DNA of 40,334 bases from Phycisphaerae bacterium (GCA_016873275.1 VGXO01000025.1:1-40334); one strand, 5' to 3'; positions 23,637 through 31,367 are shown, counted from the first letter of the stretch. Notes: generated by a model not told the origin, from the sequence alone. A program made the numbers and translations.

Positions 23637-24212
23637 ATGAAGCTCTACACCCGCACCGGCGACGACGGCACCACCGGGCTCTTCGGCGGAGGCAGGGTGA
23701 GCAAGGACCACCCCCGGATCGAGGCATACGGGACGGTCGATGAACTGAACGCGGGTCTCGGTCTCGCCGCCGCCGCCTGCGGCGAGGATCCCACGGGGCA
23801 GCGGTTCAGGGAGATCCTTGCCTCGCTGCAGTCGCGGCTCTTCGACATCGGGGCGGACCTCGCCACGCCGGAAGGTTCCCCCCTTCGGAGCCGCCTTCCC
23901 GGGGTCGGGGAGCGTCATGTCGCCGAACTCGAGCGGTGGATCGACGAGGTCGATGGGGCGGTCCCGCCGATCCGAACCTTCGTCCTACCCGGCGGGACCG
24001 AGCTCGCCGCCCGCCTTCACCTTGCCCGGACGGTCTGCCGCCGGGCGGAACGACTGATCGTCGCCTTGGGGCACTCCGAGCCGGTGGGCGACGAGGTCGT
24101 CCGGTTCGTGAACCGGGTCAGCGACCTCCTCTTCGCCATGGCGCGGGGCGCCAACCACGCGGCAGGGGTGCCCGACGTGCCGTGGACGCCGGGTGATCCG
24201 ACCGCCGCGTGA
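23637..24212 (+). CDS. pduO: Cob(I)alamin adenosyltransferase, PduO type
   Basis: The 191-residue protein shows the PduO-type ATP-binding start KLYTRTGDDGTTGLFGGGRVSK, the EAYGTVDELNAGLGLA block, a LPGGTELAARLHLARTVCRRAER helix with the active-site arginine cluster, and the end helix FVNRVSDLLFAMAR. It transfers the adenosyl group of ATP to cob(I)alamin, giving coenzyme B12. GGAGG lies 7 nt before the ATG. It is 56 bp after the oxidoreductase gene and probably the last gene of the purL transcript. No B12 biosynthesis or B12-dependent enzyme gene is in the window. Confidence 0.95.
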   Translation: MKLYTRTGDDGTTGLFGGGRVSKDHPRIEAYGTVDELNAGLGLAAAACGEDPTGQRFREILASLQSRLFDIGADLATPEGSPLRSRLPGVGERHVAELERWIDEVDGAVPPIRTFVLPGGTELAARLHLARTVCRRAERLIVALGHSEPVGDEVVRFVNRVSDLLFAMARGANHAAGVPDVPWTPGDPTAA

Positions 24213-24520
24213 GTCAAGGTTCTCGGAACCGGGCGGTGGGTGTGACCATGGGCGGGATCCGCCGCCAAAAGGAGATTTGATGAGTCTCCTCCGCGGCGAC
24301 CCGTCGTATATTCACCCCGGCGGCAGTCGCCGCAGCGGACCCCCTCCGTCACATCTCTTGGGTCCGCGCCGGTCGTGATCATGCCGGCACCCCATGGACG
24401 CCCGGTTCGGAGCCGGGCATTCCGACGCCCCGCTTCCTCCGTGAGGCGGGACCAGCATGCTGATGCGTGGCATGCTCATGGTCGCCAGCCTGCGGGACCG
24501 CAGGCGAAGGAAGGACAGTC
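24213..24520 (+). promoter_or_regulatory. Long structured leader of the prepilin-like gene
   Basis: This 308-bp gap holds a -10-like TATATT (24307-24312), giving an expected leader of about 200 nt. The leader contains a CCCG/CGGG stem with an inner CCTC/GAGG (24428-24450) and a hairpin of AGCATGC with GCATGCT (24454-24460 and 24470-24476), extended by GACC/GGTC. It ends with a hairpin of GCCTGCG with CGCAGGC around a GGAC loop (24488-24505), followed by an AAGGAAGG ribosome-binding region. A 32-codon open frame from 24280 with GGAG 5 nt upstream also lies here but is not called as a gene. Confidence 0.55.
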
Positions 24521-25669
24521 ATGACGATTCGAAACGGACGTGGCTTCACCATCGTCGAGTTGCTGGTGGTCGTCTCGATCATCGGCCTGCTCATCGCGAT
24601 CCTGCTTCCAGCAATCGCGCGGGCCCGCGACGCTGCCCTGATCAATCAGAGCAAGTCGAACCTCCGAAACCTCGCGGCGGCGAACGTCTCCTACTGGGGC
24701 GAATTCCAGGACCGCCAGCCGACCTTCAACCCCGACGAGTGGGGCTCCGTGCCGCCCTGCGGCGACTCGGGCGGCTGCTCGCCGCAGAACGCCTGCAACA
24801 ACTGGCAGCAGAACTACGGCTGCACGAGCCAGATGATCCTCGGCTTCGCCGCGACGGGCGGCATCTGGGGCTACTGGGTCAATGGACCCAACTGCGGCTT
24901 CAGCGTGTCGACCACCTGCTTGCAGAACGCCTGCGTGTACGTGCCGATGTGCTTCGACGGCGGCGACGCCGGCTTCGGCTCCTTCCGCCTCCCCAACATC
25001 AAGGCGTTCGCGAGCTACCTCAACGGTCGCTACTACGACCCGGTCTTCTTCGCGCCGAAGGACCGCATCAACATCGGCATCGCCGAGAAGTACTTCGGTC
25101 TTCCCGACGAGTTCACCTATGACGGCTCCAACATCGCCTTCTCGAGCTACTGCTGGAGTTCCTCGGCGATGTGGAATCCCGAGGTCATGGGCGGCGTGAA
25201 GCCGTGTGCCCAGGGCTTCAAGAGCCCCAACGGCGGTTCCGGCGCGAATCAGCGCAACCCGAACTCCTACAAGTCGCCCTCCTCGAGCCAGGCGAAGCAC
25301 CCCTCGCTCAAGACGATGATGATCGAGCACAACTGGCTGCAGAACCCGCCGCCGCAGCTCGCGAACCCGAACTTCGCGGGCGGCAACGAGTCGTGGTACT
25401 TCAACCAGGGCTACAACAGCCAGCCGGTCTGCGCTTTCTTCGACTCGAGCATCGCGATGAAGGGCTGCTGGTCGGCGATGGACATGGACAAGCGGGCGAC
25501 CCGTCCCTCCGAGCAGGGCTGCGGTCTCTGGCTCCGGGACACGCCGCTCGGCACCGCCGGCTACTACGGCGGTCAGTCCTACGACTTCCTCGTGGACACC
25601 TCCTTCCACATCCTGACCCGTGGCGGCATCACCGGTCGCGACTTCCTCAGCGAGGCGCAGGGCGGCTGA
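24521..25669 (+). CDS. Type II secretion/type IV prepilin-like protein
   Basis: The 382-residue protein starts MTIRNGRGFTIVELLVVVS, a classical class III signal peptide: basic leader, cleavage after Gly8, Phe as mature +1, Glu at +5 and a long hydrophobic helix (IIGLLIAILLPAIARARDA). The globular part is rich in Cys, Asn, Tyr and Trp (for example PCGDSGGCSPQNACNNWQQ) and probably disulfide-bonded outside the membrane. Planctomycete genomes carry many such large pseudopilin-like proteins whose roles are mostly unknown. AAGGAAGG lies just upstream of the ATG. It is flanked by a structured leader and a strong terminator, suggesting an abundant single-gene mRNA. No pilus assembly genes are adjacent. 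Confidence 0.9.
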   Translation: MTIRNGRGFTIVELLVVVSIIGLLIAILLPAIARARDAALINQSKSNLRNLAAANVSYWGEFQDRQPTFNPDEWGSVPPCGDSGGCSPQNACNNWQQNYGCTSQMILGFAATGGIWGYWVNGPNCGFSVSTTCLQNACVYVPMCFDGGDAGFGSFRLPNIKAFASYLNGRYYDPVFFAPKDRINIGIAEKYFGLPDEFTYDGSNIAFSSYCWSSSAMWNPEVMGGVKPCAQGFKSPNGGSGANQRNPNSYKSPSSSQAKHPSLKTMMIEHNWLQNPPPQLANPNFAGGNESWYFNQGYNSQPVCAFFDSSIAMKGCWSAMDMDKRATRPSEQGCGLWLRDTPLGTAGYYGGQSYDFLVDTSFHILTRGGITGRDFLSEAQGG

Positions 25670-25697
25670 TCGTCCGAGCGACATCCACGCGTTCTTC

Positions 25698-25730
25698 CGC
25701 CGAGGTCCGCAAGGGCCTCGGCGTGTTTTT
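25698..25730 (+). terminator. Rho-independent terminator after the prepilin-like gene
   Basis: CGCCGAGG (25698-25705) pairs with CCTCGGCG (25716-25723) over a 10-nt loop, followed after TG by TTTTT (25726-25730). It lies 29 bp past the stop codon. Confidence 0.85.
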
Positions 25731-25823
25731 GCCCGCGCAATCCACGCGCGGTCCGTGCGCTTCCTGAATCGCCGGCGGCGGGCGGGTGGTCGATCCTCCT
25801 TGCTCGAGCACGGAGGCGACCCG

Positions 25824-26699
25824 GTGCGAGCCCGCTTCAGGACCGTCTGGATCAGCGACTGCCACCTTGGGACCGCGGGCTGCCGCGCCGAGGACCTCTC
25901 GCGGTGGCTGAAGCAGGTCGACTGCGACCGCCTCTACCTCGTCGGCGACGTCATCGACATGTGGCGGCTCCGGCAGCGCTGGTACTGGCCGCCGGAGCAC
26001 AACCGCGTGATCCGGCGCCTCCTCAAGCTTGCCCATCGGGGCACCGAGATCACCTACCTGCCGGGCAACCACGACGACGCGGCCCGCCAGTTCGACGGCA
26101 TGGAGTTCGGGGGGATCCGCATCCGGCTGAACGCCCTGCACGAGACCGCGGGCGGGCTCCAGTTGCTCGTGACCCACGGCGACCAGTTCGACCTCGTGGT
26201 ACGCCACGCTCCGGGCGTCGCGAAGCTCGGCGCGATCGGCTACGGGGCGCTCCTGCGGGCGAACCGGTGGTGGAACCTCGCCCGATCCGCGTTCGGGCTG
26301 CCCTATCACTCGCTCGCGCGGACGATCAAGCTGAAGGTGAAGAGCGCCTGCACCTTCGTGAGCCGCTTCGAGGAGGCGCTCGCGACCGAGGCCCGGCGGG
26401 GCGGCTTCGATGGGGTCATCTGCGGGCACATCCACAAGGCGGACCTGCGGACCCCGGCGGAGGGCTCCGACGGGATCCTCTACGCCAACTGCGGCGACTG
26501 GGTCGAGACATGCTCGGCGCTGGTCGAGCACGACGATGGTCGCCTTGAGCTCATCGATGCCCTCGCGTGGCTCGACGAGCGGGCGGCGATCGCCGCGTCG
26601 CTCGACCTCGACGACGTCGAGGCGTGGCCGTCGATCCCGATGCCGCTGCCGCTGCCCGTCCCGATCCGTGCCGGTCGTCGAGGAGACGGTCGTGCCTGA
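25824..26699 (+). CDS. LpxH-like UDP-2,3-diacylglucosamine diphosphatase family protein (COG2908)
   Basis: The 291-residue calcineurin-like hydrolase has TVWISDCHLGT, YLVGDVIDMWRLRQRWYWP, the ligand motif LPGNHDD, VTHGDQFDLVVRH, CGHIHKADL and NCGDWVETCSALVEH. This arrangement marks the COG2908 group usually annotated as UDP-2,3-diacylglucosamine diphosphatase, which removes UMP in lipid A synthesis. The true substrate of this subfamily is less certain than for E. coli LpxH. GTG at 25824 is chosen because GGAGG lies 7 nt upstream and the conserved region begins at once. It overlaps the glycosyltransferase gene by 8 bp. The proline-rich C-terminus (PIPMPLPLPVPI) is unusual. An envelope-lipid role is inferred. 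Confidence 0.85.
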   Translation: MRARFRTVWISDCHLGTAGCRAEDLSRWLKQVDCDRLYLVGDVIDMWRLRQRWYWPPEHNRVIRRLLKLAHRGTEITYLPGNHDDAARQFDGMEFGGIRIRLNALHETAGGLQLLVTHGDQFDLVVRHAPGVAKLGAIGYGALLRANRWWNLARSAFGLPYHSLARTIKLKVKSACTFVSRFEEALATEARRGGFDGVICGHIHKADLRTPAEGSDGILYANCGDWVETCSALVEHDDGRLELIDALAWLDERAAIAASLDLDDVEAWPSIPMPLPLPVPIRAGRRGDGRA

Positions 26700-27831
26700 G
26701 CCCGGCGGCGGCTCGACCTCCGATGGTTCCTCCGCGACGCCTCGGCGGATCCTGCTTGCGACCGATGCATGGCGTCCGCAGGTGAACGGGGTCGTCCGGT
26801 GCTGGGAGTCGACGGTCGCCGAGCTCGAGCGGCGAGGAGTCGGAGTGGAGGTGCTGCACCCGGGACTGTTCCGGACGGTCGCGGCGCCGCGTTATCCGGA
26901 GATCCGGCTCGCGCTCGCGCCGGGTCGGAAGGCGGCCCGTCGTGCCGAGGCGTTCGCGCCGGAGGCGGTGCACGTGGCGACCGAGGGTCCGGTGGGACTT
27001 GCGGTCCGGTCGTGGTGCCGGCGCACGTCGCGTCCCTTCACCACGAGCTACCACACGCAGTTCCCGCTCTACCTTCGCCGCTACTTCGGCATCCCGACCT
27101 CGATCACCTGGTCGTTCCTCCGCTGGTTTCATGGTCCGGCACGCGCGGTCCTCGTGCCGACGGAGGGCGTGCGGCGCGAGCTCCGCGAGCAGGGGATCCC
27201 GCAGGCACGCACCTGGACCCGCGGCGTGGACCAGGCGATCTTCCACCCCGGACCATGGCGCGATCCGGCACTCGCCGCCGATCCATTCGGCGGTCTGTCG
27301 CGACCGATCCTGCTCTACGCCGGTCGCGTCGCGGTCGAGAAGAACATCGAGGCGTTCCTCGCCCTGCGATCGCCCGGCACCAAGGTCGTGGTCGGCGATG
27401 GACCGGCGAAGGCGTCGCTCGAGCGCCGGCATCCGGAGGTGCGGTTCCTGGGCTACCGCTTCGGGGAGTCGCTGGGGCGGCACTACGCCGCGGCGGACGT
27501 GCTGGTGTTCCCAAGCCGCACCGACACCTTCGGCGTGGTGATGATCGAGGCGAACGCCTGCGGCACGCCGGTTGCGGCACTGCCAGTCACCGGTCCCATC
27601 GACGTGATCGAACCTGGCTTGAACGGCTGGCTCGACGAGGACCTCGACCGGGCGGTCGAGCGGGCGCTGGTGGTCCCGCGTGATCGATGCCTCGCGCTTG
27701 CCCGACGCCGGACATGGGGTCGCGTCGCCGACATGCTGCTCGAGGCGATGTCGACGAGCGGCGCCGGAGCCGAAGACGCTGAACCGGCAGGGACTGCGAC
27801 GGCGGGTCCGGGAGTCATCGCCGGGCGTTGA
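26692..27831 (+). CDS. Glycosyltransferase, GT4 family
   Basis: The 379-residue protein has a GT-B fold: RILLATDAWRPQVNGVVRCW at the N-terminus, ATEGPVGLAVRSWCRR, FTTSYHTQFPLYLRRYF, LVPTEGVRRELREQG, WTRGVDQAIFHP, ILLYAGRVAVEKNIEAFL, and the nucleotide-sugar-binding end FPSRTDTFGVVMIEANACGTPVAA. This is typical of GT4 enzymes that add mannose- or glucosyl-type residues to lipids. The GTG at 26692 has GGAG 6 nt upstream and overlaps the preceding stop by 8 bp; GTG at 26668 is an alternative. Coupling with the LpxH-like hydrolase suggests both act on one glycolipid. The low-complexity tail (last 35 residues) is not conserved-looking. Confidence 0.9.
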   Translation: MPEPGGGSTSDGSSATPRRILLATDAWRPQVNGVVRCWESTVAELERRGVGVEVLHPGLFRTVAAPRYPEIRLALAPGRKAARRAEAFAPEAVHVATEGPVGLAVRSWCRRTSRPFTTSYHTQFPLYLRRYFGIPTSITWSFLRWFHGPARAVLVPTEGVRRELREQGIPQARTWTRGVDQAIFHPGPWRDPALAADPFGGLSRPILLYAGRVAVEKNIEAFLALRSPGTKVVVGDGPAKASLERRHPEVRFLGYRFGESLGRHYAAADVLVFPSRTDTFGVVMIEANACGTPVAALPVTGPIDVIEPGLNGWLDEDLDRAVERALVVPRDRCLALARRRTWGRVADMLLEAMSTSGAGAEDAEPAGTATAGPGVIAGR

Positions 27832-28450
27832 ACGACGGCGGAGTGGACTCCCTGGACTCCACCGGTCCAGTGGTAGAGCTGCGACCAGTCGACCCTCGTC
27901 CAGTCGCCAGAAGTTGATCTGAGCGTCGCAGGCGTCCCCGAGCCGCCCGCCGCAGGTCCCCCGGAACGCCCTGCGGCGGGCGACTCCCCCGGGAGCCATG
28001 GCGCGGGAATCGGTGCCTAGACCGACCCCGAACCTCCCCCGGAAACCCCGGAACTCCCCCGGAAGACCCCGGAAATCCCCCAGAGACCCAGAAACCCCCA
28101 GAAAGTCCGAGAGAAGCTGGGAGACACCCGCGGCGGTCGAGGCATCGATCACCTGACGTCCGGGGAGAGAGACGCGAGGCGAAGACCTCATGCGCGATAA
28201 TCCGGCGACTGGGGCGAATTCCCCATCGCGATCGGGTCATGTGAGCAGTGGTTGAGCAGTGGTTGGCGGGTGGCACGGGGATGGTCGGCGCGGGGATGCA
28301 TCGACCGGTGGCGTCCGAGACCCCCCCGGGGGGGTGGACCCTGGAAGCCAGAGCATGCCGCGGGACTGGCTTTCGGGACTTGCCTTCAGGACTGGCTCGG
28401 GAGTCCGTTCGGCGACCCGCCGAACTCACCCCCGGCGCCCTCCCGCGGCG
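27832..28450. other. Non-coding region of 619 bp with phased C/G tracts and hairpins
   Basis: No convincing gene is seen on either strand; open frames across it are compositional. It holds a 12-bp perfect hairpin (27945-27981), eight C-runs phased at about 10 bp (28026-28099), a GATAAT hexamer (28196-28201) next to nested inverted repeats (28193-28230), an 11-bp tandem duplication gagcagtggtt (28243-28264) and a palindromic C7G7 run (28321-28334). Confidence 0.6.
27945..27981. terminator. Strong GC hairpin after the glycosyltransferase gene
   Basis: GCCCGCCGCAGG (27945-27956) pairs perfectly with CCTGCGGCGGGC (27970-27981) over a 13-nt loop. It lies 114 bp past the stop codon and has no T-tract, so a terminator or mRNA-end-protecting role is only likely. 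Confidence 0.4.
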
Positions 28451-29668
28451 CTACCTCGACCGCCGTCGGGTGGTCGTCCGGGATCGCCGCGCCGTCGCCC
28501 GGGTCCTCGGTGCAGCCGCTCGATCCTCGACGAGCACGCGGAGCCGAGGTCGAACCCCGCGATCGGCGATCTGGCGCAGCACGCTCTCGACGACGCCCTC
28601 CATCGAGGCGAGTCGTTCCGGCTCATGGACCCCCGGCGCCGAGAGGAGTCCGGTCCCGATCATGCGGGCGACCGCCGCTGCGGGGAACGCGGTGGTCCGC
28701 GACATGCTCGAGAAGCCACTGTCGCGGTCGTGCCGGTCGAGCAGGGTCCACTCGAGGCGGGTCGCTCGCCCGGCGAGCGTGCCCTCCACCACCACCCGCA
28801 TCGCGGTGAGGTCCTCCTCGCCCTCCTCGAAGGTCCACTTGGGGAAGAGGAGCCGGGCGAGCAGGTCCCGGGGGCGGATGCGGTGCTTGCCGACCTCGAC
28901 CGGATCCAAGCCGAAGAGCCCGGTCTCGCGGAGGACCCGCATGAGCTCGATGTGCCCCGGGTAGCGCAGCGTCCGCTCCCGCATGTGCGGCACGTCGATG
29001 GTGCGGAGCAGGCTGCGGAGCCCGTCGGTGTTGAACGCCTCGAGGGTGCCGACCCCCGGGAACTCGAGCAGCTCCGGCTCGCTCAGCGCCTCGCGCACCA
29101 CGACGCGCCCGTGCTCGACGAGCCGCGCGGGACGGACGTACTCCTCGATGACGTCGAAGGGCGAGAAGCCCGCCTTGTACTCGAACGGCCAGGTCCGCCG
29201 GCGCGGCAGTCCGCCCACGACGATGTCGATCCGCTCGGCGCGGTCGAGCCGCCGCACGCCGAGCGCCGACAGCATGTGGGTGAGTCCCGGCGCGACGCCG
29301 CAGTCGACGACGACCGGCACGCCCTTGCGGCGGGCAAGCGCGTCGAGGTCGGCGGGATCCTCGGGCATGAACGAGATGTCGCAGCAGGGGCGACCCGCCT
29401 CGATCGTCGCCTTGACCGCCGCATGACCAAGGTGGCTCGGGAGCGCCCCGACCACCAGGTCGGCGTCCGTGGCGAGGCGTCGCACCACTCTGGGATCCCC
29501 GCAGTCGGCGACGAGCGTGGCGATGCGGCGACCGGCTCGGCGGCGGGCGACCTCGAGCGCCGCCTCGTCGCGGTCCGCCACCGCCACGCGGAAGCCGCGC
29601 GTCGCGGCGAGGTCGGCGGCGAGCACCGATCCGACCAGACCCGATCCCAGGACGACGACCTTCGTCAT
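28451..29668 (-). CDS. Saccharopine dehydrogenase-family protein
   Basis: The 405-residue protein opens with the dinucleotide-binding VVVLGSGLVGSVLAADLA, followed by VADRDEAALEVA, LVVGALPSHLGHAAVKA, GRPCCDISFMPED and VVDCGVAPGLTHMLSALG. The second domain contains GGLPRRRTWPFEYKAGFSP, GTLEAFNTDGLRSLL and TLRYPGHIELMRVL, which are typical of the Lys9/Lys1-like saccharopine dehydrogenase group. Many members act on lysine or related metabolites; the exact reaction is uncertain. ATG at 29668 is followed directly by the nucleotide-binding motif. It is 16 bp downstream of nuoC and probably co-transcribed. The last 20 residues are Arg/Thr-rich and probably disordered. Confidence 0.88.
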   Translation of the reverse strand: MTKVVVLGSGLVGSVLAADLAATRGFRVAVADRDEAALEVARRRAGRRIATLVADCGDPRVVRRLATDADLVVGALPSHLGHAAVKATIEAGRPCCDISFMPEDPADLDALARRKGVPVVVDCGVAPGLTHMLSALGVRRLDRAERIDIVVGGLPRRRTWPFEYKAGFSPFDVIEEYVRPARLVEHGRVVVREALSEPELLEFPGVGTLEAFNTDGLRSLLRTIDVPHMRERTLRYPGHIELMRVLRETGLFGLDPVEVGKHRIRPRDLLARLLFPKWTFEEGEEDLTAMRVVVEGTLAGRATRLEWTLLDRHDRDSGFSSMSRTTAFPAAAVARMIGTGLLSAPGVHEPERLASMEGVVESVLRQIADRGVRPRLRVLVEDRAAAPRTRATARRSRTTTRRRSR

Positions 29669-29684
29669 CGGACGCGGTGCTCGG

Positions 29685-30272
29685 TCAGGCGTCAGGCGTG
29701 CCCTCGGGCGATCGCCCATGGCTCGCGAGGTGCCGCAGGTCCGCGAGGTCCTCGCGCTCGCCGCGACCTCGCAGGGGGTAGTCCTTGCGGAGCGGGAACG
29801 CGGGATAATCCTTCCACATCAGGATCCGCCGCATGTCGGGGTGGTTGTGGAAGCGGATCCCGAACATGTCATAGACCTCGCGCTCGAGCCACTCGGCGCC
29901 CGGCCAGAGGTCGGTGACCGAGTCGAGCATGAGCGCCGGATCCTCGGCGTTGCCCGAGGTGTCGATCGACGGATCGAGGTAGGTCTTGATGGTGAGGCGG
30001 CGGTCGGTCTTCGGATCGACGAGGAGGTAGACCACCCCGAACCGCCCCGGCATCTTGGCGGGGTAGTCGAGGTAGTCGACCGCGGTGACGTCGGAGAGGA
30101 ACGCGTAGCCGCAGGCGGGATCCTCGCGGAGGTGACGCAGCACGTCGTGCAGGCGCTCCTTGGGGACCACCACCGTGGTCTGACCCCGGAACTCGGTCGC
30201 GAGGAGGCGGACGCCGGGGAACGCCGCCTTGATGAGCGGCAGCGTCGGGTGATCGAGCTTCGGGGCGGGCAT
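29685..30272 (-). CDS. nuoC: NADH-quinone oxidoreductase subunit C
   Basis: The 195-residue protein has the 30-kDa subunit pattern: VVPKERLHDVLRHLRED, FLSDVTAVDYLDYP, VVYLLVDPKTDRRLTIKTYL, the signature WLEREVYDMFGIRFHNHPDMRRILM and PLRKDYPLRGRGER near the end. It belongs to the peripheral arm of complex I. GGAG lies 6 nt before the ATG and a TACACT -10-like box at 30312-30307. It is separate from other nuo genes: none is in the window, and a saccharopine-dehydrogenase-like gene follows within 16 bp. Confidence 0.94.
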   Translation of the reverse strand: MPAPKLDHPTLPLIKAAFPGVRLLATEFRGQTTVVVPKERLHDVLRHLREDPACGYAFLSDVTAVDYLDYPAKMPGRFGVVYLLVDPKTDRRLTIKTYLDPSIDTSGNAEDPALMLDSVTDLWPGAEWLEREVYDMFGIRFHNHPDMRRILMWKDYPAFPLRKDYPLRGRGEREDLADLRHLASHGRSPEGTPDA

Positions 30273-30306
30273 CGGGGACTCCGGACGCGACGGTGACGAG
30301 GGACCG

Positions 30307-30312
30307 AGTGTA
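30307..30312 (-). promoter_or_regulatory. -10-like box for nuoC
   Basis: TACACT on the minus strand lies 34 nt before the nuoC ATG, leaving space for the GGAG site. The same hexamer precedes the lipoprotein gene at 33813. No -35 was recognised. Confidence 0.4.
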
Positions 30313-30333
30313 GCCGCCGAGGCGTTCCGGACT

Positions 30334-30390
30334 GCGGATCCGGAGGGCAGATCCGAAGAGCAGATCCGTGCAGCAGATCCGTGCAGCAGA
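30334..30390. repeat. 13-bp tandem repeat in the nuoC/ThuA intergenic region
   Basis: Four full units and a partial one: gcggatccggagg, gcagatccgaaga, gcagatccgtgca, gcagatccgtgca, then gcaga. The core is GATCCG with a GC(A/G) lead. It sits upstream of the nuoC -10 box and 79 bp before the ThuA-gene -10. Confidence 0.75.
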
Positions 30391-30468
30391 CGAGAGGCAT
30401 GCTCGGTCCGCGCGGGGCGCCTCGCGGCGAGCGCCCGGCGACCGCCCCGGCTCGCGGCGGAAAGTCCC

Positions 30469-30474
30469 TAGATT
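30469..30474 (+). promoter_or_regulatory. -10-like box for the ThuA-domain gene
   Basis: TAGATT ends 8 nt before the ATG at 30483, implying a leaderless transcript. No -35 consensus was found. Confidence 0.4.
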
Positions 30475-30482
30475 CCCCGGTC

Positions 30483-31289
30483 ATGCAGCTCGCCCAACTC
30501 CTCCTGCTCGCGTCGCTCGCGGTCGGTCTGTGGATCGCGCCTCCCGCCGCCACGCCGCCGCCGGAGTCGCCCAGCGCCGCGCCTCGCATCCTCGTCTTCA
30601 CCCGCACGCTCGGCTTCCGACACGACTCGATCCCCGACGGGATCGCCGCCGTGCGGCGGATCGGCGCGGGTCGCTTCGAGGTCGAGGCGACGGAGGATCC
30701 CGGCGCCTTCACCGACGAGAACCTTCGGCGCTTCGCGGCGGTGGCGTTCCTCTCGACGACCGGCGAGGTGCTCGAGAAGCCGCAGCAGGAGGCGTTCGAG
30801 CGCTACGTCCGCTCGGGCGGCGGCTTCGTGGGGATCCACGCCGCCGCCGACACCGCCTACGAGTGGCCGTTCTACGGCGGGCTCGTCGGGGCGTACTTCA
30901 AGGGTCATCCGGCGATCCAGCCGGCGGACCTCGTCGTCGAGGATCCCGGGCATCCCTCGACCCGCATGCTGCCCGCCCGCTGGCGCCGAACGGACGAGTG
31001 GTACACCTTCCGGGACAACCCCCGCGGTCGCGTGCACGTCCTGATGACGATCGACGAGTCGACCTACGAGGGCGGCGGCATGGGGTCGGATCATCCGATC
31101 GCGTGGACGACGACCGCCGCCACGACGCCGGCGGTCGGCAAGGGACGCGGTTGGTACACCGGCGGCGGTCACACCAAGGAGAGCTTCGTGGAGCCGCTCT
31201 TCGAGGCGCATCTCCTCGGGGGGATCCTCTGGGCGATGGGCGTCGACGACGCCGCGGCGACGACCGCGACGGCGCCGAACGCTCCATGA
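30483..31289 (+). CDS. Secreted ThuA-domain protein
   Basis: The 268-residue protein has a signal peptide (LAQLLLLASLAVGLWIAPP) and a ThuA (class I glutamine-amidotransferase-like) domain: ILVFTRTLGFRHDSIPDG, FLSTTGEVL, YVRSGGGFVGIHAAADTAYEWPFYG, HPSTRMLPARW, TDEWYTFRDNPR and GHTKESFVEP. ThuA proteins are associated with trehalose or other sugar utilisation and are abundant in planctomycetes, but the activity is not established. The ATG at 30483 follows a TAGATT box by 8 nt and has no ribosome-binding site. It is probably monocistronic; the next gene is convergent. Confidence 0.85.
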   Translation: MQLAQLLLLASLAVGLWIAPPAATPPPESPSAAPRILVFTRTLGFRHDSIPDGIAAVRRIGAGRFEVEATEDPGAFTDENLRRFAAVAFLSTTGEVLEKPQQEAFERYVRSGGGFVGIHAAADTAYEWPFYGGLVGAYFKGHPAIQPADLVVEDPGHPSTRMLPARWRRTDEWYTFRDNPRGRVHVLMTIDESTYEGGGMGSDHPIAWTTTAATTPAVGKGRGWYTGGGHTKESFVEPLFEAHLLGGILWAMGVDDAAATTATAPNAP

Positions 31290-31367
31290 GCCCGAACCCG
31301 GACGAAGCGGGCGGAGGCACGGTCGCCCCGACCGCACCTCCGCCACGCCGACGACCACGCCACGCGC

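Noticed and set aside
27832-28450. tRNA or other known structural RNA gene in the gap.
   Set aside because: No cloverleaf, T-loop consensus or recognisable RNase P/SRP core was found.
30898-31367. Continuation of the second DUF892 frame to its stop at 30898.
   Set aside because: It would run antisense over 390 bp of the ThuA gene with Arg/Ser/Pro-rich sequence lacking any domain.
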